A stretch of DNA of 64,000 bases from the NCBI RefSeq assembly GCF_024594815.1, contig NZ_JANJOU010000015.1, positions 1 to 64,000 on the forward strand, written 5' to 3'. Of this stretch, positions 44,754 through 52,318 are shown piece by piece; the stretch's first letter is position 1, and each line of letters starts with the position of its first letter. The DNA is from Roseomonas populi. GTDB lineage: Bacteria; Pseudomonadota; Alphaproteobacteria; Acetobacterales; Acetobacteraceae. The notes beneath the pieces are model-generated. The model had not been told where the DNA came from, did no database searches, and worked only from the letters and a program-made list of their open reading frames with translations. The translations under genes were made by a program, and so were the position numbers.

Positions 44754-45476
44754 ATGAACCGGACGGACGCCGTGCCCTTCTGCGGCCTGCCGCCCCTCCC
44801 GGGTGAGGCGGGCTGGAACACCAGCCCTCTCCTGGCCGGGGTCCTGCTGGCCGGGCTCCTCATCGGCTGGCGCCTGGCCGCGGACCGGCGGCCTCTCCTC
44901 GCCGGCTGGGCGGTGCTGGCGGCGGCCCTGGTGTCTCCCCTCTGCAGCCTCGCGGTCGCGCTCTTCTCCGTGCGGGTCGGGCAGCACCTTCTCATCATGC
45001 TCGTGGCCGCGCCGCTGCTCGCCGCCGCCTTCCGCACACGCCTGGCCGGGCCCGGCGCGCTGGCGCTCTCCGCCGCCCTCCTCGCCGTCGCGCTCTGGTT
45101 CTGGCACCTGCCCGCGCCCTACGCCCTGACCTTCACCTCGGACATCGCCTGGTGGGCCATGCACGCCACCCTCCTCGGCGCCGCCGCCCTGTTCTGGGCC
45201 GGGGTGACCCGCGCCCCGCGCGCGGACGCTGCCCTTCTCTCCGGCCTCGCCACCGCGGCGCAGATGGGCGCGCTCGGCGCCTTCCTCACCTTCGCCCCGC
45301 GCCCGCTCTTCGCGCCCCACGCCCTCACCACCCTGCCATGGGGACTGACGCCGCTGGAGGACCAGCAACTCGGCGGGCTGCTGATGTGGGTGCCGGGCGG
45401 CATCGCCTTCGCGGCGCTTGCCCTGCTCGCCCTCGCCCGCGCGCTGCGGGCGGCACCGGAGCAGATGGAGGCGTGA
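44754..45476 (+). CDS. ctaG: Cytochrome c oxidase assembly protein, caa3 CtaG type
   Basis: A 240-residue membrane protein with about six or seven helices of the CtaG_Bacillus/caa3-CtaG family. Landmarks are SVRVGQHLLIMLVAAPLL with the conserved His, FWHLPAPYALTF, WWAMHATLLGAAALFW and GGLLMWVPGG. The family is needed for maturation, probably copper insertion, of caa3 oxidases. Placement between actF and coxB fits. Repeat copy J follows. Confidence 0.9.
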   Translation: MNRTDAVPFCGLPPLPGEAGWNTSPLLAGVLLAGLLIGWRLAADRRPLLAGWAVLAAALVSPLCSLAVALFSVRVGQHLLIMLVAAPLLAAAFRTRLAGPGALALSAALLAVALWFWHLPAPYALTFTSDIAWWAMHATLLGAAALFWAGVTRAPRADAALLSGLATAAQMGALGAFLTFAPRPLFAPHALTTLPWGLTPLEDQQLGGLLMWVPGGIAFAALALLALARALRAAPEQMEA

Positions 45477-45499
45477 CGGGTTCCGGTTCTGCGGTGTCC

Positions 45500-45744
45500 G
45501 GTCCGGTGGCCCCAGGGAGAGGAAGAAGGAATTCTTCCTCTCCCTGGACCCTCTCCATCATCTTTTTCTACCTGCTTGGAGTCATTCGGCTGGCGGCGCG
45601 CCTCGGGTCCATGACCCGAGGCGACTGCAAGGGCAGGACGGGTGCAGATGGAAGAGGGCTGACATATCAGGTCAGTTCCGCGGCAGCCCGATGCAGGTCC
45701 AGGAGGCTCAGCCTCCTGGCGGGGTGCAGGGGCGGAGCCCCTGC
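45500..45744 (+). repeat. Modular hairpin repeat, copy J (runs into coxB)
   Basis: Hairpin 1 is perfect (45512-45527/45532-45547, GGAA loop). Hairpin 2 is perfect with changed sequence (45599-45608/45614-45623, CGCCTCGGGT/ACCCGAGGCG). Hairpin 3 is perfect (45699-45708/45710-45719). Hairpin 4 is perfect (45726-45733/45737-45744, GCAGGGGC/GCCCCTGC). It ends just before the predicted lipidation Cys codon of CoxB. Confidence 0.92.
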
Positions 45745-46693
45745 GATCTTCCTCACCGCCTGCACCGGCGCGCAGACACCGCTCGATCCCTGGGGCGTCC
45801 AGGCAGACCGCATCGCGATGCTCAGCCACGTGCTGTTCTGGGGCGGCGGGGCGGTGTTCCTCGTCACCATGGGCTTCCTGGCGCTCGCCTTCCTGGCGCC
45901 GCAAGGGTTGCGGCGAGCGATGGGGTCACGACGTTTCCTGATCGGGGGCGGGATCGCCTTCCCCGTGGTCGTGCTGACGGCGCTGCTGGGCTACTCGCTC
46001 TCCGTCTCTCGCGCGCTGACGAAGCCGATGTCGGACGCGCCGCTGCGGGTGGAGATCATCGGCCGGCAGTACTGGTGGGAGGTGCGCTACCCCGACCTCG
46101 GCGAGGGCGCGGTGACGGCGAACGCGCTGCACCTGCCGCTGGGGCGGGAGGTAGAGCTGAACCTCACCTCGGCGGACGTGATCCACAGCCTGTGGGTGCC
46201 GAACCTGCACGGGAAGCTGGACATGATCCCCGGCCGCGTGAACCGCCAGCGCCTGCGCGCGGACAAGCTGGGCGAACTGCGCGGGCAGTGCACGGAGTTT
46301 TGCGGGCAGCAGCACGCCCTGATGGCCTTCGACGTGGTGGTGCAGACGCCCGAGGATTTCGACGCCTGGATCGCCCGCCAGCGCGCGCCCGTGCCCCAGC
46401 CGGAGACGGAGGAGCACCGGCGCGGGATGCAGGTGTTCGGGGAGGCGGGCTGCGGTGCCTGCCACGCGGTGCGCGGCACGCCCTGGGTGGCGCGGATCGC
46501 GCCGGACCTCTCGCGCGTGGGGTCGCGCGCCACGCTGGCGGCGGGGGCGCTGCCGAACAACCGCGGCAATCTGGCGGGCTGGATCGCGGCGCCGCAGGAC
46601 ATCAAGCCCGGCAACAACATGCCGTCCTACGCCCGTTCCCTGGAGGGTTCCGACCTGCTCGCCCTCGCCTCCTGGCTGGAATCCCTGCGTTGA
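45611..46693 (+). CDS. coxB: caa3-type cytochrome c oxidase subunit II
   Basis: The mature part has two transmembrane helices and the CuA site: His192, then Cys227-T-Glu229-F-Cys231-GQQ-His235 and Met238. A C-terminal cytochrome c domain has CGACH at Cys281/Cys284/His285, so this is a caa3 enzyme. The N-terminus is anomalous. The lipobox-like FLTAC is preceded by codons that belong to repeat copy J, and the only in-frame ATG nearby is at 45611, in the loop of repeat hairpin 2. An in-frame CTG at 45716 behind AGGAGG is an alternative. The native start appears to have been replaced. The start is therefore uncertain; the rest is secure. Confidence 0.88.
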   Translation: MTRGDCKGRTGADGRGLTYQVSSAAARCRSRRLSLLAGCRGGAPAIFLTACTGAQTPLDPWGVQADRIAMLSHVLFWGGGAVFLVTMGFLALAFLAPQGLRRAMGSRRFLIGGGIAFPVVVLTALLGYSLSVSRALTKPMSDAPLRVEIIGRQYWWEVRYPDLGEGAVTANALHLPLGREVELNLTSADVIHSLWVPNLHGKLDMIPGRVNRQRLRADKLGELRGQCTEFCGQQHALMAFDVVVQTPEDFDAWIARQRAPVPQPETEEHRRGMQVFGEAGCGACHAVRGTPWVARIAPDLSRVGSRATLAAGALPNNRGNLAGWIAAPQDIKPGNNMPSYARSLEGSDLLALASWLESLR

Positions 46694-49200
46694 GTGATCT
46701 GCCTCATACCCTGCCGCGCCCGCCGGAGGAGCTGGGCCGGCTGGAGGCTGCCTGGGCCTTCCCGCGCGGCTTCCGCGTGATCACGGAGATCAACAACAAC
46801 CTCATCGGGCCGCTCTTCCTGGCGACCTCGCTGATGTTCCTGCTGCTGGCGGGGCTGCTGGGCGTGCTCATCCGGCTGCAGCTCGCCTTTCCCGGCCTGA
46901 CGCTGATCGACCCGGCCACCTACAACCAGGTCTTCACCACCCACGGCACGATTATGATGTTCCTCTTCGCCGTGCCGGTGGTGGAGGCGGTGGGAATCGC
47001 GCTGCTGCCCGCCATGCTGGGTGCGCGGGAGATGCCGACGCCGCGGCTGGGGGCCTACGCCTACTGGATCTACCTCATCGGCGGCTCCGCCTTCTTCATG
47101 TCGCTCTTCTTCGGCGCGGCGCCGGACGGGGGCTGGTTCATGTACCCGCCGCTGACGGGCAAGGCGCACTCCCCCGGCGTGAACACGGACATGTACCTGC
47201 TGGGGATCGGCTTCATCGAGATCTCCGCCATCGCCGGCGCGATCGAGCTGATCACGGGTATCCTGCGCTGCCGCGCGCCGGGCATGACGCTGGGGCGGAT
47301 GCCGGTCTTCGCCTGGGCCATGCTCGTCTTCGCGGGGATGGTGATCTTCGCCTTCCCCGCCGTGATCGTCGCCTCCACCCTGCTGGAGCTGGAGCGCGCC
47401 TTCGACTGGCCCTTCTTCCTGCCGGAGCGCGGTGGCGATCCGATGCTCTGGCAGCACCTGTTCTGGTTCTTCGGCCACCCGGAGGTCTACATCATCTTCC
47501 TGCCGGCGGCGGGGATGGTCTCCATGATCGTGCCGACCATGGCGCGGGCGCCGCTGGTCGGGCACAGCCTCGTCGTGCTGGCGCTGGTGGGCACGGCCTT
47601 CCTCTCCTTCGGGCTCTGGGTCCACCACATGTACGCCACGGGCATCCCGGGGCTGAGCCTGGCCTTCTTCGCCTCCGCCGGCTTCGCCGTCTCGGTCCCC
47701 TCCGGCCTGCAGGTTTTCGCCTGGATCGCCACCTTCGCGAGCGGGCAGCGCGCGCGGCTCGCGACGCCCACGCTCTTCATCCTCGGCTTCCTGTTCATCT
47801 TCACGCTGGGCGGGCTGACGGGGGTGATGGTCTCCGTCACGCCCTTCGACTGGCAGGCGCACGACACTTACTTCATCGTGGCGCACCTGCACTACGTGCT
47901 GATCGGCGGCATGGTCTTCCCGATCCTCGCCGCCCTCTACTACTGGGCGCCCTGCCTCGGCACGCCGCTGTCGGAACGGCTGGGGAAGTGGGTGTTCTGG
48001 CTCTGCTTTCTTGGCACCAACGTCACCTTCTTCCCCATGCACATCTCCGGCTTCCTCGGGATGCCCAGGCGCATCTACACCTACCCCGCGGGGATGGGGC
48101 TGGAGATCTGGAACCTGATCTCCACCATCGGCGCGCTGATGGTGCTGGCGGGCGGCGTCGTGCTGTTCACGGACCTGATCCGGAACTTCCGGCCGCAGAA
48201 CGGCGGCGACAACACATGGGACGCGGGCACGATGGAGTGGCTGCCCAACTATAATTACGGCCCGCGCAGCCTGCCGGCGGTGAACAGCCGCTATCCCCTC
48301 TGGCGCAACCCGAAGCTGGCGGAGGAGGTGGAGGCGGGCGCGCACTACCTGCCCGGCACGATCACGGGCCGGCGTGAGGGGCTGGTGGTCAGCCCCGCGG
48401 AGGGCACGCCGCAATACGTCGCCGTGCTGCCCGGCCCCTCCTGGGCGCATCTCGTCGCGGCGGTGGGCACGGCGGGCTTCTTCCTCGTGCTGACGGTGGA
48501 GTGGCTGGTGCCCGCCGCCGCCTTCGCCGCGCTGGCCCTGGCCGCCTTCCTCTACTGGCTCTGGACCGGCACGGATTTCGGCCCGATCGGGGAGGGGCGC
48601 GGCAACATCGGCGGCGGAATCGTGCTGCCCACCTACGTCACCGGCCCGATGTCGCTCTCCTGGTGGGCGATGTGCGGGCTGATGCTGGTGATGGGCTCCT
48701 GCTACGCCTGCCTCATCGGCACCTACCTGTTCCTGTGGCTGGTGAACGGGGACGGCATGTGGCCCCCCGCCGGGATCGGCCTGCCCGTGTTGGAGCGCGG
48801 CGGGATCGCCCTGGCCCTCTATCTCGGCGCGGGCGCGGTGATGCTGCTGGCGCGCGCGCTGCTGCGGCGGCGCAACGCGCTGCCCTTCTGGGCCGTGCCG
48901 CTGGCCCTCGTGCTGCTGATCGGCGGCTACCTCGTGGACCTCTCCGCCCTCACCGGCGCCGGCATCTGGCCGACGCAGCACGCGCACACCGCCTCCTCCT
49001 ACGCGCTGCTCACCTGGCAGGGCGGTATCGTCATCACCTGCGTCATCATGGCGCTCTACACCCAGGCCCGCGCCTGGGCGGGGATGCTGGACGCCACGCG
49101 GCGCCTGACCTTCGACAACACCATGCTGTTCTGGCTCTACGCGGCCGGGCAGGGGGCGGTGGGGATCGTGCTGCTGCACGGCTTCCCGCGCCTGCTGTGA
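46690..49200 (+). CDS. ctaD: Cytochrome c oxidase subunit I-III fusion
   Basis: An 836-residue protein. Residues 1-560 are subunit I: His85 in HGTIMMF (low-spin haem), GHPEVY at 262-267 (CuB His and cross-linked Tyr, with the A-family Glu), His312-His313 (CuB) and AHLHYV at 398-403 (haem ligands). Residues about 590-830 form a subunit-III-like helical bundle (SWWAMCGLMLVMGSCYACLIG). It reduces oxygen and pumps protons. The TTG start at 46690 overlaps the coxB stop (TTGA); no ATG or GTG is available. Fusion of CtaD with CtaE is known in caa3 oxidases. Confidence 0.94.
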   Translation: MSDLPHTLPRPPEELGRLEAAWAFPRGFRVITEINNNLIGPLFLATSLMFLLLAGLLGVLIRLQLAFPGLTLIDPATYNQVFTTHGTIMMFLFAVPVVEAVGIALLPAMLGAREMPTPRLGAYAYWIYLIGGSAFFMSLFFGAAPDGGWFMYPPLTGKAHSPGVNTDMYLLGIGFIEISAIAGAIELITGILRCRAPGMTLGRMPVFAWAMLVFAGMVIFAFPAVIVASTLLELERAFDWPFFLPERGGDPMLWQHLFWFFGHPEVYIIFLPAAGMVSMIVPTMARAPLVGHSLVVLALVGTAFLSFGLWVHHMYATGIPGLSLAFFASAGFAVSVPSGLQVFAWIATFASGQRARLATPTLFILGFLFIFTLGGLTGVMVSVTPFDWQAHDTYFIVAHLHYVLIGGMVFPILAALYYWAPCLGTPLSERLGKWVFWLCFLGTNVTFFPMHISGFLGMPRRIYTYPAGMGLEIWNLISTIGALMVLAGGVVLFTDLIRNFRPQNGGDNTWDAGTMEWLPNYNYGPRSLPAVNSRYPLWRNPKLAEEVEAGAHYLPGTITGRREGLVVSPAEGTPQYVAVLPGPSWAHLVAAVGTAGFFLVLTVEWLVPAAAFAALALAAFLYWLWTGTDFGPIGEGRGNIGGGIVLPTYVTGPMSLSWWAMCGLMLVMGSCYACLIGTYLFLWLVNGDGMWPPAGIGLPVLERGGIALALYLGAGAVMLLARALLRRRNALPFWAVPLALVLLIGGYLVDLSALTGAGIWPTQHAHTASSYALLTWQGGIVITCVIMALYTQARAWAGMLDATRRLTFDNTMLFWLYAAGQGAVGIVLLHGFPRLL

Positions 49201-49556
49201 GCGAGGCCGCCTCCGCCGCCCGCGCCGTCCTCTGGCCGGCGGCGGGGCTCGCCGTCTGGGGCGCGCATTTCGGCGCGATCTACGCCGTCCACGCCCATGC
49301 CTGCGAGCGCGGGCTGCAGGCTGGGCAGCTTCTCGGCCTGCCCTGGGTGGCGGCGCTGGTCGCCGCGGCCACGCTCCTCGCCCTGGCCGCGCTCGCCCTG
49401 CTCTTCCTTCTTGCCCAGCCCGTGCGCGCCGCAACGGAGGGCGGCGAGCCCGAGCCCGGCTTCACGCGCTGGTTCGGCGCGGCGGCCTGCGTCCTGGCCG
49501 GCTTCGCCGTGCTCTTCCAGGCGGCGCCGGCGGCGGTGCTGCCGGCCTGCTGGTGA
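49197..49556 (+). CDS. Small membrane protein at the end of the oxidase operon
   Basis: A 119-residue protein with three hydrophobic segments. It begins GTG overlapping the ctaD stop (GTGA). The motif GAHFGAIYAVHAHACERG in helix 1, with two His and a Cys, resembles small uncharacterised proteins at the end of other act-caa3 clusters. Subunit IV or an assembly role is possible but unproven. I recognise no named family. Confidence 0.75.
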   Translation: MSEAASAARAVLWPAAGLAVWGAHFGAIYAVHAHACERGLQAGQLLGLPWVAALVAAATLLALAALALLFLLAQPVRAATEGGEPEPGFTRWFGAAACVLAGFAVLFQAAPAAVLPACW

Positions 49557-49718
49557 GGCGCCGCGCGCCGGTCCTACCCCGGATTCACCCCCCGATACTC
49601 CGGGCAGAGGCCGGACCTCCGCTTCGGGGCAGCGACGCCCGACCCGCGCGCCCCGGGAAACGTCAGGTCAGCGCGGGCCGTACTTCTCCGCGCCCCCTGG
49701 CCATGGGCCTGTTGCCCG

Positions 49719-49943
49719 TCAGAAGGCGCCCAGCCCGGTCTCGCGTTGCTGCTCCGCACTGCCTGGCACCGGCTGGCGAAGAAGCAGGGCCACGTCTTGG
49801 ACCAGCGGGCCGGCCTGTTGCACGGCGATGGTCAGGTCCAGCTCCGTGATGCGGAAGTTCCTGGCCCAGTGCTGGACACAGTAGGGATCGTCCAGGTCGA
49901 TCCGGTTGCGAGCCGCTGAAGGGCTCCGGAGCACCTCGCTCAT
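49719..49943 (-). CDS. DUF3606-family small protein
   Basis: A 74-residue soluble protein. RIDLDDPYCVQHWARNFRITELDLTIAVQQAG (in two parts, residues 14-31 and 32-46) matches the DUF3606 pattern of a DPYEVRYW-like motif followed by a helix with AV..G. The function of the family is unknown; alphaproteobacterial members are often found near stress genes. It is convergent with the oxidase operon; the 162-bp gap has no repeat copy or obvious terminator. Confidence 0.75.
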   Translation of the reverse strand: MSEVLRSPSAARNRIDLDDPYCVQHWARNFRITELDLTIAVQQAGPLVQDVALLLRQPVPGSAEQQRETGLGAF

Positions 49944-50133
49944 GTGCGTTCTCCTCCTGGCCGAAAAATTTAAGGAGGAATGTCGCGCAGCGTCCTATCG
50001 GGCGTTATTCCCGCGATCCCAATCGCGCGAGCGGTCCCGCGTTCCATTGCGCGGCCCCTTGCTGACCCCGAACAATCGGGCTGCGGCCAATGAATCAAGC
50101 AGCCATCGTCCTGGAAAAGCCTGTGGAGCAAAC

Positions 50134-50379
50134 ATGACGTCTGATCCTCGGTACCGAGGCTCGGGTCCGGCCCCGGGAGGAATCGATCGCGCGCCTGGAA
50201 CGGCGCAGCTGCCCGTTGCCGACTGCCCGCGAGCTACTGGTGCAAATGCGGGAGACGCACCGGCGCTCAGCCAGGACGTCGCGCAGATGGCGTCCTACGC
50301 TGCCGCCCAGGATCTGCGGATGATGCACGAGTCCCTCGGGCTCCTGCAGCAAGGCCTCACGGGGTGGTCAGGCCGTTAG
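50134..50379 (+). CDS. Hypothetical protein, 81 residues
   Basis: A short hydrophilic frame starting MTSDPRYRGSG with GGAG about 6 nt upstream. The C-terminal helix QMASYAAAQDLRMMHESLGLLQQGL is amphipathic. No family is recognised. Lower local G+C and a plausible start favour a real gene, but it could be spurious. The 190 bp upstream is divergent from the DUF3606 gene. Confidence 0.4.
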   Translation: MTSDPRYRGSGPAPGGIDRAPGTAQLPVADCPRATGANAGDAPALSQDVAQMASYAAAQDLRMMHESLGLLQQGLTGWSGR

Positions 50380-50408
50380 GTCGTCCTGTTACACACAGGT
50401 TATCCAGA

Positions 50409-50430
50409 TGTTCGGAGAATGGTGCGAACA
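50409..50430. promoter_or_regulatory. Inverted repeat upstream of the Crp/Fnr gene
   Basis: TGTTCG (50409-50414) and CGAACA (50425-50430) form a 6-bp inverted repeat with 10-base spacing, 42 bp before the Crp/Fnr start. It is not a classical TTGAT-N4-ATCAA FNR site. An autoregulatory operator is possible. Confidence 0.3.
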
Positions 50431-50471
50431 TGGTGGGCGGCCCCCGGCGGCACCATCGGGAGAGTAGAACT

Positions 50472-51251
50472 ATGGTTATTGCCACACAGATGCGCCCGTC
50501 CGATCACGGCAGCCTCCTCTCCCTCCGCCTGGGCAGGCTGCAGCCCCTTGGTCCTTTCGACACGGTCCTGCTCGAAGGGCTGGGCGGCCCGGTTCGGGCC
50601 TGCCCGGCCGGGGAGGAGATCGGCGAGCAGGGCGCCCCGCTGCGGCCCCGGCTGATCCGCAGCGGCTGGGCCGGTGCGGTGCGGTCGCTCCAGGACGGGC
50701 GCCGCCAGATCTTCCGGCTGCTGCTGCCGGGGGACACCATGGGGATCAGCACCATCCCTTCTGCCCTGGCCACCGCCGCCACTCTCGCCTTCACCCCTTT
50801 GGAACTGGTGGAGCTGGAGCCGGTGGCGGCCGCCCTACGGGACGCCCCGGAACAACATGCCGCCCTCGCCGCCGCCCTCGCCCTCGATGCCGCCAGGGCC
50901 GAGGCGGGGCTGCTGGACCACCTGATGCGGCTGGGCCGCCAGACCGCCCTGGAGCGCACCGCGCATCTCCTGCTGGAGCTGCGCGATCGCCTGGCCGCCG
51001 TGGGCCTGGCGAGCGAGACGCGCTTCCCGCTGCCGCTGACGCAAGAGGTGCTGGCGGATACGCTGGGCCTCAGCACCGTCCACATGAACCGCACCCTGCA
51101 GGAGCTGCGGCGCCTTCGCTTCCTCCGGATGGACAAGGGGCAGGTGGAGCTGCTCGATCCAGCCCGCCTGGCCGATCTGGCGGACTACGCCCTGTCCCAG
51201 GTCTCCACCCTATGCCCGGCCCCCGCCCCCCCGCGGGCGCGGATCGGGTGA
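50472..51251 (+). CDS. Crp/Fnr-family transcriptional regulator
   Basis: A 259-residue regulator with an N-terminal cyclic-nucleotide-binding-like domain (GEEIGEQGAPL...VRSLQDGRRQIFRLLLPGDTMG) and a C-terminal winged HTH (FPLPLTQEVLADTLGLSTVHMNRTLQELRRLRFL). It lacks the N-terminal Cys cluster of FNR, so oxygen sensing by Fe-S is unlikely. The start MVIATQM is chosen since the longer frame has no features. It overlaps the cheB-like gene by GTGA, tying it to the signalling genes downstream. Confidence 0.88.
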   Translation: MVIATQMRPSDHGSLLSLRLGRLQPLGPFDTVLLEGLGGPVRACPAGEEIGEQGAPLRPRLIRSGWAGAVRSLQDGRRQIFRLLLPGDTMGISTIPSALATAATLAFTPLELVELEPVAAALRDAPEQHAALAAALALDAARAEAGLLDHLMRLGRQTALERTAHLLLELRDRLAAVGLASETRFPLPLTQEVLADTLGLSTVHMNRTLQELRRLRFLRMDKGQVELLDPARLADLADYALSQVSTLCPAPAPPRARIG

Positions 51252-52264
51252 CCGGCCGACGGGATGTCGTCGCCATCGGAGGATCCTTCGGAAGCAGCGC
51301 CGTCCTGCGGCGCCTGCTAGGCGGGTTGCCGCCCGACTTCCCCGCAGCGGTCCTCATCGCCACCCATGTCCCGGGCAACAGCCCGGGCTATCTCGCGGAG
51401 GCGCTGGCCGGGCACAGCGCGCTGCCGGTGAGGCAGGCCGTGGATGGGCAGCCCATCCGGCCCGGCCATGTGATCGTCGCGTCGCCCGACCGGCACCTGC
51501 TGGCGATGGACGGTGCGATCGCGCTGGGAACTGGCCCGCGGGAGAACATGGCCCGGCCGGCCATCGATCCGCTCTTCCGCTCTGTCGCCCTGTCCTACGG
51601 GCCGCGGGCCATTGGGCTGGTGCTGACGGGCCTGCTGAACGATGGCGCCTCCGGGCTGCACGCCATCAAGGCCGCGGGGGGCGTGGCCATGGTGCAGCAC
51701 CCGCTGGACGCGGAGGCCGACGAGATGCCCCGCGCGGCGCTGGAGACGGTGGAGGTGGACGCGGTGGGCCGCGCCGAGGAGCTCGCCGGGATGCTGGCGG
51801 CGGTGGCCGGCACGCTGGCCGGGCCGCGCGTGCCGCCCTCGCCCGACCTGGAGCTGGAGGTGGCGATCGCCGCCGGGCGCCGGCTGGGCTCCGATCAGCT
51901 GAGGACCCTGGCCAACCCCTCCCCCTTGAGCTGCCCGCACTGCCACGGTGTCCTCTCGGAAATGAAGGGGACGCGGCCGCTGCGCTACCGCTGCCAGATC
52001 GGCCACGCCTTCACTGCGGAGGCCGCCATCGCCTCGCAGGAGGCGGGGGTGGGCGACGCGCTACGGATTGCCATGCGGATGATGGAGGAGCGGGTGGAGC
52101 TGGTGACCCGCATGGCGAGGGATGCGCGGGAGAACGGGCGCAAGGCGGTGGCCGAACTGTACGAGGCGCGCGCCGCCGAGTATGCGGGCTACGCCGCCAC
52201 GCTCCGCCGGGCCGCGACGCAGGACCTTCGCATGGCCCGGCGGGCCGGGGAGCCTGAGGTATAA
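51248..52264 (+). CDS. CheB-type protein-glutamate methylesterase with zinc-ribbon tail, no receiver domain
   Basis: A 338-residue protein. The CheB catalytic triad is intact: Ser13 in GGSFGSS, His40 in ATHVPG and Asp132 in LLNDGASG. There is no N-terminal receiver domain, so it is not the classical phosphorylation-controlled form. A C-terminal CPHC (229-232)...CQIGH (249-253) zinc-ribbon-like module and a helical tail follow. I choose GTG 51248, which overlaps the regulator stop (GTGA); an ATG 36 bp earlier is also open. It precedes the CheR-kinase fusion by 54 bp. Confidence 0.85.
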   Translation: MTGRRDVVAIGGSFGSSAVLRRLLGGLPPDFPAAVLIATHVPGNSPGYLAEALAGHSALPVRQAVDGQPIRPGHVIVASPDRHLLAMDGAIALGTGPRENMARPAIDPLFRSVALSYGPRAIGLVLTGLLNDGASGLHAIKAAGGVAMVQHPLDAEADEMPRAALETVEVDAVGRAEELAGMLAAVAGTLAGPRVPPSPDLELEVAIAAGRRLGSDQLRTLANPSPLSCPHCHGVLSEMKGTRPLRYRCQIGHAFTAEAAIASQEAGVGDALRIAMRMMEERVELVTRMARDARENGRKAVAELYEARAAEYAGYAATLRRAATQDLRMARRAGEPEV

Positions 52265-52318
52265 ACCGGGCCACCGATTTCGGATTATAAAGGGGGCCTT
52301 GGACGGAAGGGTGAGGCA

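Noticed and set aside
46627-49434. 935-residue open frame antisense to ctaD
   Set aside because: Low-complexity Arg/His/Gln-rich product opposite an unmistakable oxidase gene.
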